Assembly (NCBI GenBank): GCA_019155205.2
Contig: JAHNZQ020000016.1
Coordinates: forward strand, 1,969,795-2,004,884
Length of the DNA stretch: 35,090 bases
Origin: Gracilaria vermiculophylla
Lineage: Eukaryota; Rhodophyta; Florideophyceae; Gracilariales; Gracilariaceae
Direction: 5' to 3'
The translations under genes and the position numbers were made by a program. The notes beneath the pieces were generated by a model. It ran no database searches, had not been told where the DNA came from, and saw only the letters and a program-made list of their open reading frames with translations. Positions 19,182 through 29,869 of the stretch are shown piece after piece (the first letter of the stretch is position 1; each line of letters begins with the position of its first letter).

Positions 19182-21122
19182 CTCGATTCTGGACGCAAGT
19201 GGTACACGGATTTGTTTGAAAAGGTGAGATGTTATGCAAGTCTAGAGAGGCGATATGAAATGGCTGAGCAGCTGGATACAAACTCTACAACAGCCCAAGA
19301 TATTGTGATGGAGTATCTAACATGCTTGAGCGCGTTGAGAGCGAAAGGTGATCGTTGACTAAAGCAGTTGGACGGGGGGAGGAGAAACGGGCGTGACTGA
19401 TCGCGTCAGAAACAGACAGCCTCCGCGCGGGCTGAGAGCCGATAGACCTGGTTCGAAGTCAAATATGTAATGTGCACTGCGATGAATGTTCACAATTCAA
19501 AATCGATTTTTCGCGCCAAATGTATACCGTTCCTTCGTGACGTTGGCATGAAGTGGGTGCCTGCCTCTTAGTTCGTGAGCGCTATCGACGCGTACGAACA
19601 GTGCCAGCTTTGAAAAGCAAGCTTGGCAGCCTGACCATAGAGTCGGCAGCCTGCGGCCTGTGCGACTATGTTGATAAAGTGCACATTGTCTTCTGCAAAT
19701 CAGAAGCGATTCCGTCTGAGCAACCATGACAAAGAGACTCAAAGCAGTGGGTGGCTATCTATGTCTTAAGCCATGTCTTTTACTACATTGTTGCAACTGG
19801 CAAAAACAGTTACACACACTATCCAACACAAAGTCCATCAGTCCTTTCTTGGTGGCGACGCTCCCACTTGGGGCGGCGGTAAATCCGGACGAAAAGAAAT
19901 TGTTCAAGAGAAACGCTCACAACAATTTCTGCCGTCTGATGACCTAGTAAAACAATGCCAGACCCCTCCAAAGTCTCCCGATGACAAGTCTGATTATACC
20001 GAAGAGCTTCACACCTAAAAGAGACAGTATCAAATCCTCGTCATCATTTCCACCGAGACTTGCGCGGTACGCCTACTTCCAGACCCTTTCCAGAAGAGTG
20101 TATACCCCAAGTGCTTCTTCGCAAAGCTCAACAAATATCCTGCAGCGAGAAAAACACAAAAAGGTATTCCGACCTTACTGCAGAGAACTGCAGTGATACA
20201 AAGACGGCACTTTCTGCCTCGAGGAAACGATCTCGTTCCTCTCGTCTCCAGTACAAATACATGGGAAATTTGAGAATGGGACACAGAGTACTCGTTGGGA
20301 GACACATCCTAGAAAAGCAAGTGACGTGGGCCCCTATAAAACAAATGAGAACTACCGAGACACGTTTAGGGCATATCAAAAGTTGCGATCAGCTCTAGCA
20401 AATCAGCCAAGATGAGTACCATTGAACTTCGCGATAGGCTTCGAACACACACACATGTCGAACACGTAAACCCCTAAACCCCTTTTTTGTGACTGAGTAC
20501 CAAAATGCGGTGTACAGCATGAGGATAGTTCCCTCTCGATGCGGCCACGGTTCTAGAGCATGAAATTAAGAACAAACCCTTTCCGATCCCGCACTGCTGG
20601 TACCAGAGCAAGTGTGAACGAACACGACTAAAATTGGCTCGGGCCGAAAGTTCAGACGGCGAGAAAGACAGTTTTTTACTTGCTTAGCAAATCTTCGGCG
20701 CACGAGGAGAACCGTACAAGACACCTAATCCTCACCGACCCCTTCATCGCCTTTCACATAGGTCTATCCAGCGTTCTTGAATCATCGATACGACGCTTGA
20801 CGAAAGCAAGACATGCTGTACATGATCGCACGCTATATCAACACAAGAGAATTATTTCGTTAACGACAGAAGGCTTGCATCACGGCCGAATTGTGAATCA
20901 ACCGACAGAGTCATTGCGGCGAAAGAACCTCTGTCCCAAACCAGTTACAGCATATGTAGGGCCGCGCAACGTCCGTGGAAATGCTTTAAGCGCCAAGGCG
21001 GCTGATCCTCGATGGCCCCGTACCTCCTTCGGAATATTATTGCCCACATGAGATTCGAGAAGAATTTTTGCATACGCACCCTATCAGAGCGTCCGTTGAC
21101 AAGATTCGAATAATATTCTTTG

Positions 21123-21157
21123 GAGGTGAAGAGCAAATAATATTTGCTCTTCACCTC
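21123..21157. repeat. perfect inverted repeat, 17-bp arms around one base
   Basis: GAGGTGAAGAGCAAATA and its exact complement flank a single A. It lies about 330 bp upstream of the phosphate transporter start. It could form a cruciform or be the centre of a small inverted-repeat element. Confidence 0.85.
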
Positions 21158-21442
21158 AAGAGACAATCATGTTAGACAAAAAACCCAATTGTACCGTTCA
21201 CCCTGCGTCATTGGCGTGCGTCAAACTTACGTCTGAGGAGCAATGCCTGACTACAGAGCTCCCACAGAAACAATAACTTCCGTGCGACAGGGGCGTATTT
21301 GGCTGACACCAACATCAATTGCACGAGAAACCTACGAGCTCGATCCTCCCCCATCGCTTCTTGACCTCAATGGAAGCTTTAGCATCATGTCGCATTGGCA
21401 CTCGCAACCTTCGTCGTGCCCTCAGAAATCTTGCGCAAGTGT

Positions 21443-21461
21443 TTCGTTCCGAACGAACGAA
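21443..21461. promoter_or_regulatory. short inverted repeat upstream of the phosphate transporter
   Basis: TTCGTTC and GAACGAA are separated by 5 bp and end 25 bp before the start codon (TTCGTTCCGAACGAACGAA). It may be a protein-binding site or simply 5' UTR structure. Confidence 0.35.
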
Positions 21462-21486
21462 AGAACTGCTTTGAATTTTGACCATC

Positions 21487-22869
21487 ATGGCCGCTGACTT
21501 GTACATGCTTATCGCCACAGGGGCGTGTGGCGCGTTTGGAATGCTTTTCGTGCTTGGTGCCAACGATGTAGCCAATTCTGTAGGAGTTCCCATCGGGAGC
21601 GGCGCTCTCACAACGCGAATGGCCATTGTGCTAGCTGCCGTATGCAACATTCTGGGTGCATCACTTGCCGGCTCGCGCGTCGCCCAGACGCTGTCAAAAG
21701 GTGTTTCCCCTTCCCTCGCTGAAGATCCGGCTTCGTACGAAGCAGCTTTGGCCTTCTTATGCGTGCTGCTCTCCGCCATGACTATCATCTTTATCGGAAC
21801 CGTACTCGCGCTACCCCTATCTTCCACGCACGCGGTCGTCGGCGCGGTGGCGGGCGCAGCAATCTTGCTGAATGGTCCACGCTCCTTGCACTGGCAGAAA
21901 CTTTACCAAATCGCGGCTGCATGGGTGGTGTCGCCGCTGTTAGGCTGCGTGTTAGGGTTCTTTTTGCTCCATCTTACAAGCCTGGCGTTGCGAGGCAAGC
22001 GCTTCAATTACATCGTGGCACCAAGTCTAGCAGGGCTCACAGCTGCGGCCGTTGCAGGTGTACTAACCGACTCTCTGGTGCAAATTACCGGTAGCGAGCA
22101 TCCCTCAACTTGCGATTTCCTCACCGGTTTGACGATGGCATTCGCGCTCGGGTTTGTAAGTGGATGGTTGGTGGTGAATGGCGAATATGAGAAGCTGGCC
22201 TCGGGAACGCTGTACGGAAATTCAGATGAGAAGTCTGTCGAGAACCCGCTCATTGAGCCTGAGGAAGAGCCGGAAGATTCTGGTACCGACTATGGGATGG
22301 CCAAGTTGTTGCAACGTAAGAAAATCGCACTCACGGAAAACTCATGGTACTTTGGAGCACTTTTGGTGACGACCGTGCCGGCATTGTCATTCGCGCACGG
22401 AAGCAATGATGTGTCCAATGGTGTGGGGCCGTTCATAATGATCTTGCGCTATTATCTCATCAAAAGCAGCGACGGCAAGATAGACACAATAGAGCGCAGT
22501 CTTTTGTTGGGGGTGCTTTGCACCGGTGGGGTGGCAATCGCACTCGGGTTGAGTATCTTCGGAGCCCGGGTGATCGCCACGATTGGAGGCAGCGGTGAAA
22601 AGTCTCTTAGCTCGAAGCCGTGGACTTTTGCCAGGGCTTTTCCGGCGCAGTTTGCGGCGGCCTGCTCGGTGTTGGTGGCGTCGTCGTTCGGTCTGCCTGT
22701 CTCGACGTCGCACGCTGTTGTGGGGGCGGTGGTTGGGGTGCAGCTGGCTAGTGCGTCTCATGTGAACTGGAAAACATTGACCAACATTTTGATAGGGGCT
22801 GGATTAACGCCGATACTGGCGGCGATTACGTGCATCATTCTGCTTGCCGTGCTGCTTGTTGTGCTGTAG
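21487..22869 (+). CDS. PiT-family inorganic phosphate transporter
   Basis: 460 residues from ATG 21487, intronless. The PiT signature occurs once in each half, as expected for this duplicated fold: GANDVANSVG (24-33) and HGSNDVSNGVGP (304-315). Each half also has a P-x-S-(S/T)-(S/T)-H-A-VVGAV motif (LPLSSTHAVVGAV and LPVSTSHAVVGAV). About ten to twelve hydrophobic membrane spans are visible, with a central acidic cytosolic loop (PLIEPEEEPEDSG, about 254-266) that is short compared with animal PiT proteins. Members carry phosphate with Na+ or H+ across the plasma membrane or plastid envelope; no plastid transit peptide is evident. Which ion is used cannot be read here. A candidate poly(A) signal lies at 23090-23095. 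Confidence 0.92.
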   Translation: MAADLYMLIATGACGAFGMLFVLGANDVANSVGVPIGSGALTTRMAIVLAAVCNILGASLAGSRVAQTLSKGVSPSLAEDPASYEAALAFLCVLLSAMTIIFIGTVLALPLSSTHAVVGAVAGAAILLNGPRSLHWQKLYQIAAAWVVSPLLGCVLGFFLLHLTSLALRGKRFNYIVAPSLAGLTAAAVAGVLTDSLVQITGSEHPSTCDFLTGLTMAFALGFVSGWLVVNGEYEKLASGTLYGNSDEKSVENPLIEPEEEPEDSGTDYGMAKLLQRKKIALTENSWYFGALLVTTVPALSFAHGSNDVSNGVGPFIMILRYYLIKSSDGKIDTIERSLLLGVLCTGGVAIALGLSIFGARVIATIGGSGEKSLSSKPWTFARAFPAQFAAACSVLVASSFGLPVSTSHAVVGAVVGVQLASASHVNWKTLTNILIGAGLTPILAAITCIILLAVLLVVL

Positions 22870-23089
22870 GAGAAGGAATTGGGTGCAAAACCGATTCAGT
22901 AGAGACGCTAGCTGAGTATGACCCATTCCATGAACACATCCGAACGATAATAGTTTGTAAAGCCACGGATACGTCTGCGAAAGAGCGAACGTGCGACCCA
23001 GTGAAAGAGCTGGAAGAAAGTTTCCATGTGGGACGAGGGGCGGTGAGGACAGTGAGGCGATTTCTTGATGCGTATTGCAGTGAAATCGA

Positions 23090-23095
23090 AATAAA
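23090..23095 (+). terminator. candidate poly(A) signal AATAAA
   Basis: AATAAA lies about 220 bp after the stop codon of the phosphate transporter and about 130 bp before the proteasome start codon, in the same orientation. Confidence 0.4.
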
Positions 23096-23222
23096 TTAAT
23101 GTCGGCCATGTTTTGCTTTGTTTTCGCCTCCAGCTCGCCATTGCCACTGATGACAAATAGAGCAGAGCGACTTCACCCCCGCCCCATCGTCACACCCATC
23201 ACTATCACGAATTCTGAGAGAT

Positions 23223-24225
23223 ATGTCTATTTTGCAGCCAAACGCCTCGATCCGCGGTCCCCCGTATGCCGATCCACAGCAAGCAGCTGCCGGTTTCACA
23301 CTCGGCGAACACCATGATCCCAGTGACCCTTTAGACGTCGCCCACCCACCCGTACCCATCTCTCACCACTTCCAACCTTACGACAACAACGGGGGCACCG
23401 TCGTATCTGTATCCGGTGCCGATTACACCATCGTCGCGTCCGACACTCGCCTTGGCTCGGGGTACTCCGTGCCTTGTCGATATGTCAGCAGGGTTCTCAA
23501 ACTCACCGACAAGGCTGTGTTGGCTAGCAGTGGCATGCACACTGATATTGCGATTCTCCACAAGGTTTTGAAGATAAGACTGACGCAGTACAAGCATCGA
23601 CACAGGAAGGACATGACTTTGGAGGCCATTTCACAGCTCCTGTCAACTATATTGTATTACCGACGTTTTCAGCCTTACTACACCTTCAACGTCCTCGGCG
23701 GTATAGACGAAAAAGGTACGCTTTCCAACAATTTCAGTCTTAGGTTCCCCCTTCCTTTTCTATGAAGATTGTGTTGGCTCCTACTGATGCATCTGAATGG
23801 ATGCACTGATTGAGAGTATCACATTATTTTTTTTCACCTCTGACGTCTGAGAAAAGCGCAAAACCATTTCCCATGTTGATAAGGAAACTAACCCATCTTC
23901 TTATTTACTTATCTCTTTTTCCTGTGTAGGGCAAGGATGGTCGTACGGTTACGATGCCATCGGGTCGCATGAGAAGGTGCGAGCCGTTTGCAGTGGTACT
24001 GGCCAGTATCTCTTGCAACCCGTCTTGGATAACCAGGTCGAGTTTCGTCAAATGACCCCTGATCCCAGCCGAAAAGAGCTCCCGTTGGAGCCGTGCGTTG
24101 AGCTGGTGAAGGACGCCTTCACTTCTGCGGGTGAGCGTGATATTTACACTGGTGACACAGTCGAAATCTGTCGAATCACACCGAAAGGCGTTGAAATTGA
24201 GAAGTTTGAGCTGAGAGCGGACTAG
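23223..24225 (+). CDS. PSMB1: 20S proteasome subunit beta-6 (PSMB1 type), two exons
   Basis: Exons 23223-23715 and 23930-24225 join to 262 residues. After a Pro/His-rich N-terminal extension (about 50 residues) the core reads NNGGTVVSVSGADYTIVASDTRLGSG, LTDKAVLASSGMH, LLSTILYYRRFQPYYTFNVL, GYDAIGSHEKV, LLQPVLDNQVEF and RDIYTGDTVEI, following the beta-6 pattern through to the C-terminus. Beta-6 is one of the four non-catalytic beta subunits. Here too a Gly (58) takes the place of the catalytic Thr1, since GGT replaces the GTT of active subunits. It sits in the inner rings of the 20S core. The splice join makes a Gly codon, giving DEKG-QGWSYGYD. It lies on the same strand as the phosphate transporter, 353 bp downstream of its stop codon. 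Confidence 0.93.
23716..23929 (+). other. spliceosomal intron of the proteasome gene (214 bp)
   Basis: It begins GTACGC and ends in a pyrimidine-rich tract (ATCTCTTTTTCCTGTGTAG). Its removal restores the conserved beta-6 reading frame. It is the only intron I can demonstrate in the window. Confidence 0.88.
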
Positions 24226-27200
24226 GGCCTCAGTCATTATCTATTATGTCATGGCTTTGATGTAAAACAACAAGCTTTTGTTCATAAATATCATCGAACT
24301 CGACAAAAAAAGGATTCCGAAGGTTGGAACATTTGTGAGGTATCCACACTTGTACGCACACAGATTGTGTACGTATTATGGCATACCTTTTCGTAGTGGT
24401 ATTGACTTTCGATTGTAGTCGTGTTATCAAGATGGTAATCTTGAAATTCACTCACTTCACGAATATGTTATTTTGTCATCTAGAATTGCGACTCCGGTCG
24501 GTTATTGTCGCCGAATAGGAAGCAAATAAGCAGTGCTCGCACTAGATGCTCTGGGGGACGCTTTTTTATGCACATTACCGATACACAAAGCATTCCCAGA
24601 AGTACAAGACATTTGTCCTGAAGCGAAGCCAAAGCTTTCCTATGTGAGTCATATAACAATTTGAGATGCCATAAACATAGGTTCTAGAAGACTTGTTGTA
24701 TGAGTCTAAGCTCAAGATGTGACCATGGTCATGCAGAGACGAACACTGCCAACTTTGCAAAACCAGCTATTGCTGAGAAATTTTCGCGCTGCTACACTCG
24801 CATTGCCACACCACAAAGACAAACAATGTTGAGTTTTGTCCGGTAGACATCCGTTAGTTTTGCAAAGTCTGGAGATGTCATGCAAAAGAGTAGAATGCGC
24901 AGTGAGAGCGTAGACTTCGTCTTGTGAAATGCCGCAAATATGTAATCATGAATGTCCCGCTGAAATACGCAACTACCCGAGAACTGTTTCCTAGCCCGAT
25001 TGAGCACAATGAATAGGACTGTCATATACGATTAAACTGCAAGTAACGCGATGGATTCCATTCTTATTGAGAGGGGAGCCATAACTTTTTGTTAGATAGG
25101 AGAACCTACATGTGCTGGGAACGAAAGACAGTCAGCTCTAGTGGATGATCGTTCTCACAAGGAAAAGTAATCCTGACCCCCAAGCTTCAGAAAAGTTTCA
25201 ATTCCCCGCCAGTTGTTGGGCGGGGATACATCACTTGGGGGTAACTCGTTCAAGCGGGAGGTTTGCGTGTCATTCCCCCTTGCGGACCTGAGAGGAATGT
25301 AATAAAAAGGCCCCCGCCCAACTGCACGCACGCAGTCGGCCACGAGCGGGTTGTTGGAAGATGATGCAACCTCTGTTTCCCTGATTTTATCCATTGATGC
25401 AGGCACTCCAAAGGAGTCTCCGCGGGTGGGGTTTCAGGGGGTTTCCGAGGAAGAACACTTGTGCTGCTGTACATTGCGTGTCACGAGCCGGCTATTTTGT
25501 CTGACCTCGCCGTAGATCATGAGGGTTGGGCGTTAAAAACGTCGTCAATGGTTCTTTTGACAGCAAAAGTGTTGCATGCAATGCGCCTTGACGTGGTGTA
25601 CCCCTTACTCGACAAGCTTTGGAGAATAAATGAAGAGGTACAGTGAACAAGAAAGCAATACTCGTCGGAAACGAAACGCTTCTGCGATTGGAAACACCTT
25701 ATGAATCTAATTCTTGCTTAGTACCACAATAGGCCCAGTGAGAGTCGCACGGCGATAGAATTCACAGGTTTTTGAGCATAGATATAAGTTAAAGGTTGTT
25801 GGGGCTATGAGCATACCCCCTCGCTGACATGGAATTGATGCCCGGAATTCCATTAGAGAGAGAGAGATAGACTTGACCAAGCACTGTCTTCGTAGTAGTT
25901 TTGTAGTATCCATAATACGCTGCGACGGTCTTTCTCCATGGTTCGCAGCTATGTTACAAGAAGCCGTAACGCGAGCGTTAAAGCAGTAGAGACAAATTGC
26001 ACAGCGGCTTCCGCTAACCTCGACACCGCTTCATGGCAATGAATGTTGAAACACAACTTCCCTGGGGTTCAGGAAAACAGGTACGCAAAAGATATCATTG
26101 CTACATCCCGTGCACGTTCCGTAAGAATATTCCATGTCATTGGCGATGATTCGGGCTCGTGCGCTTAGGCTCCAAATTGACAAAGGTTAGGATGGAAAGT
26201 ACTAGACATGGTTGTGAGTAGGACCAACGAAATGTACACTAATTGCGCAACCACCGTCCTGCATACGAGGCGACGAGACCATCGCACCGTGACAAGGAGA
26301 GGCTATTGATGATTCAGAAATGTTTGCGGAAGAAGGCATAGAGGCGAAGGGATAATTCAGATGAGAAGCGCATTTCCGTAGTGGAGCCCCGCGCAGGGAG
26401 GCTTGTCAGATCAGGGGGAACAAGAAGGCGAACAAATCCGTTCAAACCGCGGTACAGCAAAATCGATTGTGTTTCAGTGACTGGGTTTTGGGCATTGAAA
26501 GATGAGCAATTCATTGCGGACGGCACAATTGCTCGGACATGGCCCATATGGCTATCAGACATGTCCGAATCGGGAGAAAACAGCAACCAGGGCAGAAAAC
26601 GGCGAGCACGGCAGCGACTCAGCTCTTGTGAAAGCAAATTACTGTTCCACTCGCAACATGCGATTTTTGGAGCCTGTGTTTTCCGCCAGTTGTGGGTGTC
26701 CCTCGCATGTGCTCCGTGAGTGAAGAAGACCAAAACATATTGTCTGCGTGAGGCCGGTGCTTTGGGCACGACGAATTAAAAAAAAGCTCCCGCTTGTGAA
26801 GAGGATTTGGAATGGCCACACCCCTTTAAAAGCAACCTTCTTCAGTTTACACCCAGACTTTAGTTGCACCTTCCTTGAAGAGAACGCGCCAATGAGTTTA
26901 TAGTGAGCTCGTATCGGCGTCTTTCGGTGCGAGAGGCGCGACGCAAAGGGGGGCGCCCGTATCTGCCGTTTACCTGGTCCCCCCCCCGGATTACGGAGAG
27001 ATCGGATACTGCATGTCACCGCTGCAGTTTGAATACGATGAGCGTTGCGAAGGGCAGCGTGGCGGCGTCGGGGATGGGTCCAATGCACAAACTATGAAGC
27101 ATCGCTCTTCGTTGTTACATTATCAAGGGCCACGCACCGCAAGGTGGCACTCGAAAGAAAAAAAAAGCGTAGGCGAGATGTGGGTGGCAACATGTGCGTG

Positions 27201-28501
27201 GGGTGGCTCGAATTGGAGGCGTTTTGACTCGAGAGCGTGTCGTGCGAGTTCTGCGCACTGCCAGTCGCTGGTTATTCGCGTGCTCCCTCTCAGCGCGGAT
27301 CTCGCGGCAGGTCTCCAGGCGGCGTTTAAATATGTCTCAAGCTCGCGAGTGAGTTCGCGGACGAGGGATAGTGCTTCCTCAGAGGTCTAATGGCTGCCGC
27401 CAATGCTGTTGTGGTCATCAAAAGTTTTATTTATAACAGTCCAGGGGCCGCCACCTGGGCCTGGTTGACAAACATCTACTTTCTTGGGTTCAGTGCGCCT
27501 GTCAGTGTATGCAGCAAATGCAACCAACTTAACTTGTGGAATTGTGGCCCCCGGCAGAAGAAACATCCGAGAAAGCAGTGTGGGAACGAGACTGGGGTTC
27601 AACGAAAGCAACGGCAATGCGACGCTTGTAGAACCGTAGGTTGAACATGCTCTGCTGGCTGGAGGAAAAGTATGTGTCTGTCAAGGACGCTAAACTCGTG
27701 CGAGGTTTGACGCGCGAACTGTGAAAGACATACAGGGCAACCCACCTGCGAGCGCCTGCGCACTCTTCGTTCGACCACGTCTCATGAAATGGGCACGTTA
27801 GGTTGACGACTCGTTTCGGAGATGTAGCGCTTAAAGGGGCGAGCAAGGGGGAGTAAGTGCGGCGATACAGTGCAAGACGGCACGCTGTAGCAGTTCTGGT
27901 TCAGATACAGCTCCGCGAGTCGTAGAGAACGCGATGTTTCGTTGAGAGAAAAAACCTTGGAAGCAACGAGACATTGCGCGGCGGGAGCCAACCACGTGCA
28001 CGAGGCATGCCAAAAGGGCCAAAAAAACGAGGTAGTATGAACGTTGGCGAGGGAGAGCATGACAGCACCAAACGATCTCGAGACAGCGTTGTCGAGTGGC
28101 TCAAATTTTGTCTCCGGAGTACGATTTTCTCTCGAAAGGGAGCGTGCTGAACTGACAAACTGATGACCATCCAGTTTGGAACTCTGTATTCTTCGCGGAT
28201 GTGAAGGGACATATGCGAGCTTCGGGAGGAGGTGGTCAGAGTTGAGAGGCGCTGGAAGAGGGGATTTTGGGACAGTTCTGTGCCCAAGTTAGGTGCTGGT
28301 TAACGAAAGCGGGTGAACAGCTAACGGTAGTGACTGGTGCCCACTGTGGTGCAGCTGGTGAACAGCTTGCTCAGCCACGCAGCGCAACGAAGCGAGGTAG
28401 AGGCACTACGTGAAGCGGCTGAAGAGAGACAGAAAACGCATCGCTTTAATACACACGCATGAACTAGGAATAGGTTACAAGCCACTTGAGAAAGACGCGA
28501 G
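24226..28501. other. 4.3-kb region without a recognisable gene
   Basis: Only short open frames on both strands (for example 26314-26769 and 27529-27846 on the minus strand, 27390-27644 on the plus strand); none has domains or codon use that I can defend. The 27390 frame contains a CSKC...NCG...QCDAC cysteine pattern but has no known match. A CCCCGCC/GGCGGGG inverted repeat lies at 25204-25225. No tRNA, rRNA or transposase signature was seen. Confidence 0.5.
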
Positions 28502-29794
28502 TCAAGATTGCTCGCTGCACACATCGACGCCATTGGCGCGCAACCGGTGTACAAGTTCGCGAAACAGCACTTGGAAGCGCCAGTGCTCGGTGCGATTGCG
28601 GTCGCCCTTGGCGCGGCGCAAGCGCACAACGCTGACGCTGGCGCGCGGCAGCGCGACGCAGCCAACGACGACGACGACGTGCATCTGTTCCGAGGTGGAG
28701 AGGCGTCGCACGCAGCGCAGCTTGTTTTCGCCGGCGCGCCTCCACACCTGATACTGCAGCACCTTGAGGATGTTGCCGACCTCGGCCAGAATGCGCTCGA
28801 CGCCGAGCGTGGACGAGAACTCCATCCAATCGGCGGCGGGGTCCTTAGGGCGCGAGAAGAGGGTGCGGGCGCGGACGCGCTTGGTGGGCGGGGCGGCAGC
28901 GGCCAGCGTGGAGTCTTGGGCGGTGCGGTCGAGCGTGGGGCGCTTGCGGAACGAGGCCCAGGAGGCGAGCAGACGCCACCCGTTGCTGCGCACCGGGACG
29001 TTGGGGGGGCGGTGCCACTGATGTTCTGTGGCGAGAAACGGGGCGTTGGTCATGCCGTCGGGGCGCTCGTCGGTGGCGACGTACTCGACGGCGTCCCAGG
29101 CGTGATCACTGTCGGGGTCGTCCGGGTCGTCGCGCGCGAAAGAGGGGGCGTGGACGTAGGGGGAGGCAGGTACGACGGCGGCGGCGGCGTCGTCATCTGG
29201 CAAGGCGGCGGCGCGCTGCTGGTCGTCGGTGAGGTCGGAGAGGGAGCGGGAGCTGGGCAGCGAGGGAGGGGAGGCGCGGGCGGGGTTGCGGGCGGGGGGG
29301 CGGGCGGGCATGGAGTTGGTCCTCTCGCTGAGGGCAGGGGGGCGAGGGGGGTCGACGGTGAGCGCGGGGGAGGAGGCGAACTCCCGCGTGGGGCTGTCAT
29401 AACGGTGACGCGCATCGATCTGGCGCGCGCGGTCGCGGACAGAGACGGCGGGGGGAGCGGGCGCGGGGGCGGCGTTCACGATGCCGCGGCGCACAGCGGC
29501 GACGACGCTGGCCACCAGCGCAGGGTCGACGGCGGTGGACAGCGACACGGCCAGTTGCACATGTCCGTCAGGCGCGACGTCGATGCGCATCTCCGGCGGC
29601 GAGGCGCCCATCGTGCACGTGCTGCCCGCGCCGCCGTCGCTCCGCACATTGCGCGCGCGCACCTTCGTTAAACAGTCCGCACTCTGCCCCGCGCGCGCGC
29701 CTTCCAATTGCCCGCCTTGCTCCGCAATTGCTCCTCCAATTACGGACGCCATCCCCCACCCCTCGGCCACCTCACCCGCACCCGTCACCTGCAT
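28502..29794 (-). CDS. KA1 (kinase-associated 1) domain protein lacking a kinase domain
   Basis: The longest frame has 430 residues; other starts at 29752 and 29611 are possible and the sequence does not decide. Residues 1-320 are low-complexity, rich in Pro/Ala/Ser/Asp and probably disordered. Residues 322-430 read as a KA1 domain: ILAEVGNILKVLQYQVW, ENKLRCVRRL, then VVGCVALPRASVSVVRLRRA followed by KGD and a final helix FQVLFRELVHRL. KA1 domains close MARK, SAD, Kcc4 and Chk1-type kinases and bind acidic phospholipids or the kinase itself; they normally follow a kinase and UBA domain, neither of which is present. The protein could be a stand-alone membrane-targeting adaptor, or the kinase could be encoded by unrecognised exons. 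It is divergent from the aldo/keto reductase, 75 bp apart at the longest start, so a shared promoter is likely. Confidence 0.7.
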   Translation of the reverse strand: MQVTGAGEVAEGWGMASVIGGAIAEQGGQLEGARAGQSADCLTKVRARNVRSDGGAGSTCTMGASPPEMRIDVAPDGHVQLAVSLSTAVDPALVASVVAAVRRGIVNAAPAPAPPAVSVRDRARQIDARHRYDSPTREFASSPALTVDPPRPPALSERTNSMPARPPARNPARASPPSLPSSRSLSDLTDDQQRAAALPDDDAAAAVVPASPYVHAPSFARDDPDDPDSDHAWDAVEYVATDERPDGMTNAPFLATEHQWHRPPNVPVRSNGWRLLASWASFRKRPTLDRTAQDSTLAAAAPPTKRVRARTLFSRPKDPAADWMEFSSTLGVERILAEVGNILKVLQYQVWRRAGENKLRCVRRLSTSEQMHVVVVVGCVALPRASVSVVRLRRAKGDRNRTEHWRFQVLFRELVHRLRANGVDVCSEQS

Positions 29795-29869
29795 CCGTCA
29801 GCATCTCCCCCCGCGGCTCATATTGACCTCTCCTCCGTCTTCCACGACCCCCCACCTTCCGCCGCCGCC

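Larger units (their letters stand above)
19182..21486. other. intergenic, 2.3 kb
   Basis: Upstream of both MAD1 (minus) and the phosphate transporter (plus). Several short plus-strand frames (19726-20398 and 20680-21051) are basic but match nothing I know and shift frame often; at best they are decayed. The notable structures are the hairpin at 21123-21157 and the inverted repeat at 21443-21461. Confidence 0.5.

Noticed and set aside
19440..19475. GGTTCGAAGTC, possible tRNA T-arm
   Set aside because: The T stem does not pair and no acceptor or anticodon arm can be drawn.
20467..20484. Telomere-like AAACCCCTAAACCCC
   Set aside because: Only two units; too short to call an interstitial telomere.
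19726..21051. Run of short plus-strand ORFs as a gene
   Set aside because: Frames change every 200-300 bp, with no recognisable motif and no splice pattern that would join them.
28508..29671. 387-codon plus-strand ORF opposite the KA1 gene
   Set aside because: Gly/Ala/Arg-rich shadow produced by GC-rich codons; no domain, while the minus strand has a KA1 pattern.
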